DNA from: Desulfuromonas sp.
Lineage (GTDB): Bacteria; Desulfobacterota; Desulfuromonadia; Desulfuromonadales; Geothermobacteraceae
Direction: 5' to 3'
NCBI GenBank assembly: GCA_002868905.1
Contig: PKUA01000039.1
Span: 570-46,988, forward strand
Length of the DNA: 46,419 nt
The notes under the pieces are model-generated. The model worked only from the letters and a program-made list of their open reading frames with translations, did no database searches and was not told the DNA's origin. The stretch's first letter is position 1. Each line of letters starts with the position of its first letter. Of the stretch, positions 1 through 7,312 are shown piece after piece. Both the position numbers and the translations under genes were made by a program.

Positions 1-1
1 A

Positions 2-1255
2 TCGGTTTTGGCACTTGCAGTTCTGGCTGCCTACGTGGTTGGTGCAGCTGGAAAGGCGGTGTGGCAAAAGGGGGTTAAGGGGAGTGGTCTTGGCACCCTG
101 GTGGTGTTGTCTCTCCTGGTCGGCGGCAGTGCCCTGATGACTCCCTATCCCAGCAAGTTGTGGAATACCTTGTTGACTGTAGGAAAGTTGGGCGCAAAAG
201 CCTCGAAATCTACGGATGGAACCGGTACCCAACTCACAGGTAACCCGTTGGCGGTTTTCAATATGGACTGGAAGCCGACGACTTTTGCCCAGGACCCACA
301 TTTCTACTACGCCATGGGCATCTGTGCTGTCATCATGCTGCTCGGTTGGCGTCGGCTGCGCCTCTCCGATGTCTGCCTGATGTCGGGACTCGGCCTGATG
401 GGGCTGAGCCTGTTAAGGCATATACCCTTCTTCTATATGGGGATGGTTGCAATCCTTCCGGCCTACCTTGATGCTCTTGCCGCTCCCGGAAGGAAACTCC
501 TTCCGGAGATTTACCGAAAAGGCAGCAGTTTGGCCGTTTGTTGTGCGGCAATCTTTCTTTTCTGGCATTTCTGGTCGCCCCTGCACAATGTATACGGTGC
601 TTTTCATACAGGCCTCAGGGAATGGCACTATCCGATCGAGGCGACCGAGTTTGTTCGCAAACATAAATTGCCGGCTAATATTTACAATACCTATGATTGG
701 GGTGGCTACATGGCATGGCAGCTTTATCCCGACTACCGGATGTTCTTGGATGGTCGACAGGATTCTCGGGAAATGTTTTTGCTCGGATGGAATGTCATGT
801 CCGGGAAAAACGACTGGGAGTCCATCCTGCAACGATTTGATGTTAAGACGATCGTTTCACGTTCGGCGACCATCGACACCGGTCAGCGTTACCCCCTGCT
901 TGACCGGTTGAGGGTGCATAACGAATGGTCCCTCGTTTTCAACGATGAATCATCCCTGGTGTTTGTCAGGAATGACAGCGTCCCTGCCGAGTGGTTGAAC
1001 CGGTATTCAAGGCCGAAAGAGCAGATCGACAACACCGTGCTGAGTGAGGCCTTCCTGATGACCGGCGTAAACCCGGCCCGCTTCATGTCGTGGTGGAGCA
1101 TGACGGAGATTTACATGAAGCGGAGACAATACAAGGATGCCTGGTATGCCCTGAATCGGCATCTTGCGTGGGCACCACAACCGGTCCCGCAGGCAACGCG
1201 GTTATACCAGCAACTGGCGCCGATGTATCAGAAAGAAGGGGCGGCGAATCGCTGA
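2..1255 (+). CDS. C-terminal part of polytopic membrane protein (5' truncated)
   Basis: The frame is open at the left edge, so the true start lies outside the window. The visible N-terminal half has several hydrophobic helices separated by short polar loops (roughly residues 1-20, 30-45, 100-135 and 170-190). After these comes a soluble stretch with the motif YNTYDWGGYMAWQLYP followed by FLDGRQDSRE. I know this arrangement from bacterial membrane proteins of the GT-C-like glycan or hypothetical class, usually with a TPR-like tail. The last 60 residues look helical and could be such a tail. Function is not established; a role in cell-surface polysaccharide handling is only a guess. It converges on the TPR gene on the opposite strand. 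Confidence 0.7.
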   Translation, partial: SVLALAVLAAYVVGAAGKAVWQKGVKGSGLGTLVVLSLLVGGSALMTPYPSKLWNTLLTVGKLGAKASKSTDGTGTQLTGNPLAVFNMDWKPTTFAQDPHFYYAMGICAVIMLLGWRRLRLSDVCLMSGLGLMGLSLLRHIPFFYMGMVAILPAYLDALAAPGRKLLPEIYRKGSSLAVCCAAIFLFWHFWSPLHNVYGAFHTGLREWHYPIEATEFVRKHKLPANIYNTYDWGGYMAWQLYPDYRMFLDGRQDSREMFLLGWNVMSGKNDWESILQRFDVKTIVSRSATIDTGQRYPLLDRLRVHNEWSLVFNDESSLVFVRNDSVPAEWLNRYSRPKEQIDNTVLSEAFLMTGVNPARFMSWWSMTEIYMKRRQYKDAWYALNRHLAWAPQPVPQATRLYQQLAPMYQKEGAANR

Positions 1256-1312
1256 TGCGAAGAGTAGTGCCGAAGACGACTGGACGACCCTTTTTGATAA
1301 AAAACTGGTCGA

Positions 1313-2761
1313 TTACCTAGTGAGATCGTTTTTTTCCGATGGTGTCTGGTTTGCTGTTTCAATCACTTTTTGCAGATTCCGCAGGTAGTCTGGTACGTCA
1401 GGGTGATATTCGGTTGACCAGTCAAGCTTCTCTAGCATGATGAGTTTTTCCCTCGCCTCGGGAAACCGTTCCAATGCAACCAGTGATTCCACCATGCCGA
1501 TGTCGATGAACGCGTTATCCGGGAAGAATGATTTCGCCTTCTGTCCGAATTCAAGGGCCTGCTGAAAGTTCCCGGTTTCGGCGCTTCGGGAGGCGAGCAT
1601 GGGGTAGGCCGAGGCATAGCCGCTATCCAAACGAACGGCTTCGTCGAGGAAGTCGATCCCTCCCTGGTTGTCCCCCTGTTGCAGACTGAGCATCGCCATA
1701 TCATACAGGGCTGCCGCATCGTCCGGATAGCTCTCCGCCGCTGCCCTGATCAGCTTCTTTGCATCACTTTCCATGTACATCGCCCCGGCATACATCGCTT
1801 GTGCGCGCTTTTCCCAGGCAGGGGGGAGGCCGGTCTCCAACAGGTCGGGGTTGCGCACCATCTCGGCCAGGGCAGCCATCAGGAACCGGACTTCGAGAGA
1901 GACTGCCTGGTTCTCCGTTGAGAAGGAGAGAGTTACGAGTTTGACATTCCAGCCGGCGGCGCGAATAGCGCTTGCGGTCTGGTGCAACAGGCCGTAGATC
2001 GGGGTGCTGACAGGGTTTTTGTAAATCCCCTTAAAATAACTGAGATCGAAATGTACAATAACCGGATCGGGCTGGTGACCAATGGCGCCCGGGTGATAAA
2101 CCGAAAAGTCATAACCTGAAATTTTTCCATTGAAAATGCCGGAGGTATACTTTAAGGCGGCGGCATTTTCCACGGAAAGAAATCCAAGCGTTTTCATCTG
2201 CTGGCGAAAGGTGTTCGGATCGATATCCTCAATCGGCGAGCGGGTAGGGAAAACCCAGCCAAGTCGCTTGAACATGCCGCTATCGACGGTGACTCGTACT
2301 GACTGGATTGGTAACAACACGGGGTCGGAGTTGGAGAAACGTCCGAGCTTTTGAAAGTCTTCAGGTGTGCCATTCCTCGCAAGGTTTAAAGCTCTTTTTT
2401 CTGCCGACTCGGGAATCGGTTGCAGAAGGGGATGTAAAGAGAGAACGATAAGGGGAAGCGGGGATTCATCCGCTACCGCCTGCCAGTAAGGGACAGCATC
2501 GCCCGGCAGTTCAACGACGATCGGATCGATTGCATTGACGAAAAGGGCACCTTCTCTTTGTCCGCCTGCAAGTTTTTCCTGGACGGCGGTGAGTTCGACA
2601 TCCGGACCATTCTTAACGGCCGCCCCTTGTTTGGGTTGTGTCTTGGCCGATTCTTGCGTAATATGGGATTCGCTCATTGTTTGGCTCGGAGTCTGTTGAA
2701 ACATCAGAAATCCGAGAAAGGCAAGGCCAAACAGCAATAGTGTGATCTGGATGGGTTTCAT
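1313..2761 (-). CDS. Membrane-anchored TPR-repeat protein
   Basis: Start chosen at 2761 because CCGGAGGA lies just upstream of this ATG; the longer frame from 2797 adds 12 residues without such a site. The 482-residue product begins MKPIQITLLLFGLAFLGFLM, a signal anchor, so most of it should be periplasmic. Residues about 60-310 form a globular region I do not recognise, with the segment IVHFDLSYFKGIY. The last 170 residues carry TPR-like helix pairs (for example ALYDMAMLSLQQGDNQGGID and ALEFGQKAKSFFPDNAF). It is divergent from the next gene, with about 100 bp between them for both promoters. Probably a scaffold or assembly protein; no enzyme activity is assigned. Confidence 0.75.
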   Translation of the reverse strand: MKPIQITLLLFGLAFLGFLMFQQTPSQTMSESHITQESAKTQPKQGAAVKNGPDVELTAVQEKLAGGQREGALFVNAIDPIVVELPGDAVPYWQAVADESPLPLIVLSLHPLLQPIPESAEKRALNLARNGTPEDFQKLGRFSNSDPVLLPIQSVRVTVDSGMFKRLGWVFPTRSPIEDIDPNTFRQQMKTLGFLSVENAAALKYTSGIFNGKISGYDFSVYHPGAIGHQPDPVIVHFDLSYFKGIYKNPVSTPIYGLLHQTASAIRAAGWNVKLVTLSFSTENQAVSLEVRFLMAALAEMVRNPDLLETGLPPAWEKRAQAMYAGAMYMESDAKKLIRAAAESYPDDAAALYDMAMLSLQQGDNQGGIDFLDEAVRLDSGYASAYPMLASRSAETGNFQQALEFGQKAKSFFPDNAFIDIGMVESLVALERFPEAREKLIMLEKLDWSTEYHPDVPDYLRNLQKVIETANQTPSEKNDLTR

Positions 2762-2869
2762 ATTGATCCTCCGGAAAATTGCGTCATTATACGGCAATCT
2801 TACATGAGCGGCTACCCTGGATGTTAGTTATCGGGTGAGTTGGAAAATCTTGTCCTTTTGAGGTTATCT

Positions 2870-3472
2870 ATGAAAGGTAAATCGATTCTTTTCACTGTTG
2901 TCGGGCTCGGTGTCCTGGCCATCACCATTTACTTTGTGGCGCATTCCTATCGGGAAAGTACGGCTCTGACCAGGCTGCATGAAGCGGAGTCGGGTATCCG
3001 AGGGGGGGATTTTCATGCTGCCAGGGAGCAGCTGAGAGAGATTGTCAGTCATTACGGTGAAACGGAGGCCGCACCCAAGGCGGCCGAACATTTAGAGGCT
3101 CTGCAGGTCAGGATGGAGTTGGTCGAGGCGCGCAAGGCGCTTGAAAGCCTGCAACGCGTCATGGATGGTTACCAGGCGATGTTTGGCATCTACCCGGCAT
3201 CTGTCGCTGAACTGGATAGCGGGGAGTATTTTTTCGACAGCCTTTACCTTGCGGAGACGTTGCCCGAAGATTACCAGGTTTATCTCGCCCTGCTCGGCCA
3301 GCAGGGATACCAGGGGTTTGCAATAAAGCAGGGAGGGGCTTTCGGTTTCTCCTTAGGTTCCGGTAGAGATGGCCTTGTGCGTCAGCAAAAAACAGAGTTG
3401 CTGACGACGATCGACCGCGAATATGTTGAGGTCGACCGGCAAAGCCAATTGGTGTTTTTGGCAGCACGGTAA
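2870..3472 (+). CDS. Anchored protein with pseudopilin-like C-terminal region
   Basis: An upstream TTG at 2840 is in frame, but the ATG at 2870 has GAGG 6-7 bases upstream and opens directly into the hydrophobic segment SILFTVVGLGVLAITIYFV, so 2870 is preferred (200 aa). After the single membrane helix comes a charged helical stretch (residues 30-100, TPR or coiled-coil-like). A region follows with ESLQRVMDGYQAMFGIYPAS and VAELDSG, which resembles the post-helix part of GspG-type pseudopilins (short helix, then YP, then a Gly-rich sheet). The canonical prepilin peptidase motif at the N-terminus is absent. It lies upstream of the FG-GAP gene and divergent from the TPR gene. Function unknown. 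Confidence 0.65.
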   Translation: MKGKSILFTVVGLGVLAITIYFVAHSYRESTALTRLHEAESGIRGGDFHAAREQLREIVSHYGETEAAPKAAEHLEALQVRMELVEARKALESLQRVMDGYQAMFGIYPASVAELDSGEYFFDSLYLAETLPEDYQVYLALLGQQGYQGFAIKQGGAFGFSLGSGRDGLVRQQKTELLTTIDREYVEVDRQSQLVFLAAR

Positions 3473-3563
3473 CCGGCTTGCTTTTTGCAATAATAGTTGG
3501 TGTTGGTTTTGTTCAGATGGTTGATTGGGGCGTTGCTCAATGGCAACCAATTAATGTAGCAGC

Positions 3564-3591
3564 TTGATTTTTCAGTGGAAACCGGTATAAA
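3564..3591 (+). promoter_or_regulatory. Putative sigma-70 promoter for the FG-GAP gene
   Basis: TTGATT at 3564-3569 and TATAAA at 3586-3591 are separated by 16 bases, about 100 bp before the ATG at 3693. Match to the -35/-10 consensus is good, but assignment is by eye only. Confidence 0.4.
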
Positions 3592-3692
3592 TAGGCGTGT
3601 GACCCTTGATGTGGTTAATGGTTCAAGGTCGATTTCCCGCCCTTCCAGATAAGCGGTTTTTCACGGACCGATTGGTGAAAAGGAGAGGTCTT

Positions 3693-5192
3693 ATGGGTAA
3701 AAGAGCGTGGTGCATCCTGATGATGACTGTTCTGCTGCTGAGCGGCGCGACAACTCTGCTCGCAAAGGAGTTTGTCGACATCTCTCAGGAGGCAGGCGTG
3801 GCAGATGCCGGACTCGGCAAGGGTGTGGCATTTGGTGATGTCAACAACGATGGACTCGTCGACCTGTATGTCTCCAATAAGGGTGGCGCCAACAAGCTTT
3901 TCCTGAACCGCGGGGATGGGAAATTCGACGATGTCACCGCAAAAGCGGGTGCCGGTATCGATTATCCAGGCTTTGCCATGGGGAGCGTTTTCGGCGATTT
4001 TAACAACGACGGAAATGTTGACCTTTACCTGGCGACCGGTGGGCGCTACGAGATTGATGAAAATCGCCTCTTCCAGGGGAATGGAGATGGTACTTTCGTC
4101 GACGTGACCGCACAGGCCGGAGTTGGTCTCAAGGCGTTCACCTACTCCGCGTCTTTTGTTGATTATGACAATGACGGGAACCTCGATCTCTACTGCGCCA
4201 ACTACGGTGTCGGTGCCAAGAACGTTCTCTACCGCAACAACGGCAACGGCACTTTTACGGATGTAACCGATATGGCCGGCGTCGGAGATCCTTCCTGGAG
4301 TTGGATGGCGGTTTGGGCCGATGTCGACGGTGACAATCTTTCCGATCTCTATGTTGTCAATGGCCGATACCCGGCCGGTGAGCCGAATCGCCTCTACCTC
4401 AACAAGGGAGACGGTACTTTTGAGGAGGTCTCCAAGGCGGCAGGCGTATCCGACCCAAACTGGGGTCTGGGTGCCACCTTCTCCGATATTGACAACGACG
4501 GCGATCTCGACCTGTTTGTCTCCAACTATGTCGGCGGGAACAACATCTATCTGAATGACGGCAGCGGCAGCTTCACCAAGGCAAATCACCTGATGGCCGG
4601 GACTCACGAAGGTTGGGGCAAGGGCCCGACCTTTGGCGATATCGACCATGACGGAGATGTCGACCTGTATGAAGGAGATTGCAAGGTTGCCAACCAGCTT
4701 TACATCAATGACGGCAAAGGGAACTTCAAGGATGTGGCGAATCAGCAGCCGCAACTGAAATGTGAAACGGTCCGGACCAAGGGAACCGCCTTCGCCGACA
4801 TCGATAACGACGGCGACCTTGACCTCTACGTGGTCAACTGGGGAGCCGAGAACAAGCTCTACCTGAATCAGCAGAACGACAAGAACTGGTTGCAGGTCAA
4901 GGTCACCGGGACCCTTTCCAACAAAGACGCCTACGGGACCAAGGTCAAGGTTTTTGAAGCCGGCAAAAGCGATCAACTGGCGGTGCGCGAAATCCAGTCA
5001 GCCAACGGGTTCTGTGCTCAATCGCCGAAGGTCGCTCATTTCGGCCTTGATGCAGCTAAACGTTATGACGTGGTGACCCTCTTCCCCAGTGGGAGCGAAG
5101 CCCGGGTTGACAACGTCGCCACCGGCCAGATTCTCGAAGTCATCGAGCCGACCCTGTCGAAGCCGAACATGCTTTCGCAGGTTGTCAAGTAA
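3693..5192 (+). CDS. Secreted FG-GAP/VCBS repeat protein with ASPIC/UnbV C-terminus
   Basis: Start set at 3693, where AGGAGAGG precedes an ATG that opens a signal peptide (KRAWCILMMTVLLLSGAT, cleavage near TLLAKE). The longer frame from 3606 would bury that signal peptide. The body has six or seven repeats of about 60 residues, each with a calcium-binding loop of the type DxDNDGDLDLY (DFNNDGNVDLY, DYDNDGNLDLY, DIDNDGDLDLF, DIDHDGDVDLY). This predicts a beta-propeller. The last 110 residues match the ASPIC/UnbV domain (AYGTKVKVF, QSANGFCAQ, HFGLDAAKRYDVV). The family is extracytoplasmic; functions range from adhesion to polysaccharide binding and none is proven. No enzyme residues are evident. 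The 18-codon peptide gene lies 62 bp downstream. Confidence 0.88.
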   Translation: MGKRAWCILMMTVLLLSGATTLLAKEFVDISQEAGVADAGLGKGVAFGDVNNDGLVDLYVSNKGGANKLFLNRGDGKFDDVTAKAGAGIDYPGFAMGSVFGDFNNDGNVDLYLATGGRYEIDENRLFQGNGDGTFVDVTAQAGVGLKAFTYSASFVDYDNDGNLDLYCANYGVGAKNVLYRNNGNGTFTDVTDMAGVGDPSWSWMAVWADVDGDNLSDLYVVNGRYPAGEPNRLYLNKGDGTFEEVSKAAGVSDPNWGLGATFSDIDNDGDLDLFVSNYVGGNNIYLNDGSGSFTKANHLMAGTHEGWGKGPTFGDIDHDGDVDLYEGDCKVANQLYINDGKGNFKDVANQQPQLKCETVRTKGTAFADIDNDGDLDLYVVNWGAENKLYLNQQNDKNWLQVKVTGTLSNKDAYGTKVKVFEAGKSDQLAVREIQSANGFCAQSPKVAHFGLDAAKRYDVVTLFPSGSEARVDNVATGQILEVIEPTLSKPNMLSQVVK

Positions 5193-5254
5193 ACAGTGAG
5201 CCGATTTGCTTGAATAGCAAGTCTGTTTAAACCCTTAACCCCAAGGAGGATAGA

Positions 5255-5311
5255 ATGAAGAAATATCTGAAGCCGCGTGTGGTTGGCAGCGGAAACGTTC
5301 ATCCCTGCTAA
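5255..5311 (+). CDS. 18-residue peptide, possible modified-peptide precursor or leader peptide
   Basis: A consensus AAGGAGG sits 7 bases before an ATG that encodes MKKYLKPRVVGSGNVHPC and then TAA. A strong intrinsic terminator follows 21 bases later, so the gene has all the marks of a translated unit. The start MKKYxKPxV resembles leader sequences of small ribosomally made, post-translationally modified peptides. In particular the YxxPxL/V pattern is known from lasso-peptide leaders that bind PqqD-like domains. The tail GSGNVHPC with its single terminal Cys would then be the core. No maturase lies next to it; the nearest radical SAM enzymes are 9 and 29 kb away. A leader peptide for attenuation is the alternative, since a terminator follows, but no clear regulated gene does. 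Confidence 0.5.
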   Translation: MKKYLKPRVVGSGNVHPC

Positions 5312-5332
5312 AAACCATGGCACACTCATGAC

Positions 5333-5369
5333 GAAGGCCGGCTCTTGGAGTCGGCCTTTCGTTTTTTTT
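5333..5369 (+). terminator. Intrinsic terminator after the 18-codon gene
   Basis: The stem GGCCGGCTC pairs with GAGTCGGCC (one G-U) around a TTG loop, extended by AA/TT, and is followed by eight T residues (5362-5369). It ends the FG-GAP and peptide transcript. Confidence 0.85.
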
Positions 5370-5399
5370 GGGGCGGGACGGATGGTCGTTGGTGTTGCA

Positions 5400-5422
5400 G
5401 AGACGGCTCGGCGGGACGTCTC
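5400..5422. repeat. GAGACG-type palindromic repeat, copy 1 (degenerate)
   Basis: Outer arms GAGACG and CGTCTC are intact, while the inner part pairs only partially. It belongs to the same family as the better copies at 5561, 6477, 6521 and 6575. Confidence 0.45.
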
Positions 5423-5448
5423 CATTGCTCTGGTGGTTAATCTTGTAT

Positions 5449-5500
5449 TGTAGGGGCGGCGCTCGCTCTGCCCCTGGGCGCGGCAAGCAGCGCCCCTACA
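5449..5500. repeat. TGTAGGGGCG palindromic repeat
   Basis: Perfect 10-base arms TGTAGGGGCG and CGCCCCTACA enclose a GC-rich 32-base interior (GCGCTCGCTCTGCC, then GGGCGCGGCAAGCAG) that can also pair. From memory this looks like the TGTAGGGGCG...CGCCCCTACA repeats scattered between genes in desulfuromonad genomes. A genome-wide count is needed. Confidence 0.6.
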
Positions 5501-5560
5501 AATTCTGGATTTCGATATCTAACATTGAATCGATTAGGTTCGTTTTGAACTGATGAGCCG

Positions 5561-5583
5561 GAGACGTGTCAGCGACACGTCTC
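5561..5583. repeat. GAGACG-type palindromic repeat, copy 2
   Basis: Perfect 10-base arms GAGACGTGTC and GACACGTCTC surround the loop AGC. It lies about 100 bp upstream of the alpha/beta hydrolase gene. Confidence 0.65.
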
Positions 5584-5685
5584 TACGGGGTTTTGGGGAC
5601 TGCAGTTAAATGGTCGGACATTGTTCGGTGACGAACCGACAATTCTTTTGCTAAAATCTGTTTATTCTTTTTCAGGAGGCATCCC

Positions 5686-6465
5686 ATGAGTTCAAAATCT
5701 CCACTGGTTTATGACGACAGCGGTTCCGGGCTGCCGGTTGTTCTGATCCACGGATTTCCTCTCTGTCGTGCCATGTGGCAACCACAGGTCGAACCACTCG
5801 TCGGCGCCGGTTACCGGGTGATCACTCCTGACCTGCGAGGCTTCGGCGATAGCCCGGTGGGCGAAGGCGCGGTTTCCATGAACCGCTATGCGGACGACCT
5901 GGTAGCCCTGCTTGACCACCTTGGAATCGACCGGGCGGTGATCGGTGGTATGTCGATGGGTGGGTACGTCCTCTGCAACCTGCTGGAGCGATTTCCGCAG
6001 CGGGTCAGCGCGGCCATGTTTATTGTAACCCGGGCTGCCGCCGACGACGCCGAAGCAAAACAGCGACGGACCAAACTCGCCGGGGAGGCAGCCGAGGGTC
6101 GGCGAGATGTCATCGCTGACGCTTTTCAGTCGGTGTTGTTCGGCCCTGATACAGGCGATGACCTGAGGCAGAGTGTTCGGGACTGGATGCTGAAAACGCC
6201 CCCGCAGGGGATGGCTGACGGTTTGATCGCCATGCGCGACCGGGACGACTCGATCGCCCACCTGGCCAACTTCAAGCTCCCGGCCTTGGTGATCGGTGCC
6301 GAGCAGGACCTCGCCGTTCCCCTCGGGCACTCTCACGTTCTGAACCGGGGCCTTCCCCAGGGGCGCCTGGTGACGATTGCAGATGCCGGCCATATGGTCA
6401 ATCTGGAGAGACCTGACGCATTCAACCGGGCTTTGCTGGAATTTCTGGCTGAGATGAGTCCATGA
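5686..6465 (+). CDS. Alpha/beta-fold hydrolase
   Basis: AGGAGG lies 6-7 bases before the ATG. The 259-residue protein has the standard alpha/beta hydrolase layout: HGFPLC oxyanion-hole region (about residues 23-28), nucleophile elbow GGMSMGG (Ser near 89), a helical cap, acid region GAEQDLAVP (Asp near 207) and catalytic His in DAGHMVNLERPD (near 232). No signal peptide, so cytoplasmic. The closest relatives by eye are esterase/MhpC/RsbQ-like single-domain hydrolases; substrate cannot be read from sequence. The gene stands alone between two clusters of palindromic repeats and converges on the MBL-fold gene. Confidence 0.85.
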   Translation: MSSKSPLVYDDSGSGLPVVLIHGFPLCRAMWQPQVEPLVGAGYRVITPDLRGFGDSPVGEGAVSMNRYADDLVALLDHLGIDRAVIGGMSMGGYVLCNLLERFPQRVSAAMFIVTRAAADDAEAKQRRTKLAGEAAEGRRDVIADAFQSVLFGPDTGDDLRQSVRDWMLKTPPQGMADGLIAMRDRDDSIAHLANFKLPALVIGAEQDLAVPLGHSHVLNRGLPQGRLVTIADAGHMVNLERPDAFNRALLEFLAEMSP

Positions 6466-6476
6466 ATAAACGTGTT

Positions 6477-6501
6477 GGAGACGCCCCGCTGGGGCGTCTC
6501 C
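6477..6501. repeat. GAGACG-type palindromic repeat, copy 3
   Basis: Perfect 11-base arms GGAGACGCCCC and GGGGCGTCTCC surround the loop GCT. It starts 12 bases after the hydrolase stop codon. Relative to copy 2 the inner arm differs on both sides so that pairing is kept. Confidence 0.65.
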
Positions 6502-6520
6502 GTACTCCATGTCCTCGGAA

Positions 6521-6553
6521 GCAGGGCGAGACGCCTCGACGAGGCGTCCCTGC
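6521..6553. repeat. GAGACG-type palindromic repeat, copy 4
   Basis: GCAGGG pairs with CCCTGC and ACGCCTC pairs with GAGGCGT around the loop GAC. A CGAG bulge interrupts the left arm. Confidence 0.55.
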
Positions 6554-6574
6554 TTATAAAATCCTGCCCATGGT

Positions 6575-6596
6575 GAGACACATTTCAATGTGTCTC
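6575..6596. repeat. GAGACG-type palindromic repeat, copy 5
   Basis: Perfect 10-base arms GAGACACATT and AATGTGTCTC with a two-base centre. Its right end touches the stop codon of the MBL-fold gene on the minus strand. Confidence 0.6.
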
Positions 6597-7312
6597 TACA
6601 ACTCCAACACCATTCCATCCGTTGCAAATTCTGCCTTGAGACCGAGCATGGACCCGGTCCCGGCCAGTCGCAGGCCGGCCGCTTCGGGGTTACGACAGAC
6701 CTCTTCGCCGCAGTGAGTCAATAAGCACTTGCGAACGCCGGCCTGGGCGCACCACGAAAGCTGGTCCGTGATCGAGGCATGACCGCACGATGCCCCCTCT
6801 TCTGTTCGCAGGTAGTCGTGATCGAAGCTGCTGCCGTCACCAATGTAGAGTGCTGCACCCCCCAGAAGACTACGGACATTTTGCAGTGTCGCGACATCCG
6901 GCAGGTAGATCAGCGTGGAGTCCCCCGATGAGATTCTCAGGCCGTGCATCGGGGCGCGGAGGGAATGCGGTGCCGGAAACGGGATGACACGCAAAGGACC
7001 GAAGGATAATTCCGCCTCCGCAGGAAAGATTCGAACATTTTTTGGTCGGGAAGTTAACAGCCCTGCAGTCATTTCGGAGGCAAAGACCGGGCAGGGGATG
7101 TCGTTCGTAACGCCGCCCGCATGGTCATTGTGACCGTGGGTCAGGATGATGGCATCCGGTGTGGCAGTCGGCAATCGGTCTCGCCAGTCACTGCCGCAGT
7201 CGATAAGCAGGCTTGTCTCGTCCGCTTCGATTTGCAGCAGGCTGTGCCACTGGTGTTGCGGTGAAGTCGTGGCCGTGCTGGCGCGCGTACCATGGAAGGT
7301 GAGGCGGATCAT
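6596..7312 (-). CDS. MBL-fold metal-dependent hydrolase
   Basis: Start at 7312, where ATGA overlaps the stop of the photolyase gene by four bases; this gives 238 residues and begins MIRLTFHGTRAS. The metal-binding motif THGHNDHAGG (HxHxDH) is near residue 50. Further metal-ligand candidates follow: His in GHASITDQL and His in LTHCGEE. The fold is the RNase Z/PhnP-like branch of the metallo-beta-lactamase superfamily (ribonuclease-like or phosphodiesterase), substrate unknown. Co-translation with photolyase is suggested by the overlap. The longer frame to 7540 runs through photolyase codons and is rejected. Confidence 0.82.
   Translation of the reverse strand: MIRLTFHGTRASTATTSPQHQWHSLLQIEADETSLLIDCGSDWRDRLPTATPDAIILTHGHNDHAGGVTNDIPCPVFASEMTAGLLTSRPKNVRIFPAEAELSFGPLRVIPFPAPHSLRAPMHGLRISSGDSTLIYLPDVATLQNVRSLLGGAALYIGDGSSFDHDYLRTEEGASCGHASITDQLSWCAQAGVRKCLLTHCGEEVCRNPEAAGLRLAGTGSMLGLKAEFATDGMVLEL

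Noticed and set aside
3615-4976. Long 453-codon open frame antisense to the FG-GAP gene
   Set aside because: It mirrors the repetitive codon pattern of the FG-GAP repeats, has no start signal and no domain, and the plus-strand frame is convincingly coding.
5692-6627. 311-codon frame antisense to the alpha/beta hydrolase
   Set aside because: Covers a clear hydrolase gene with an intact triad and has no start signal.
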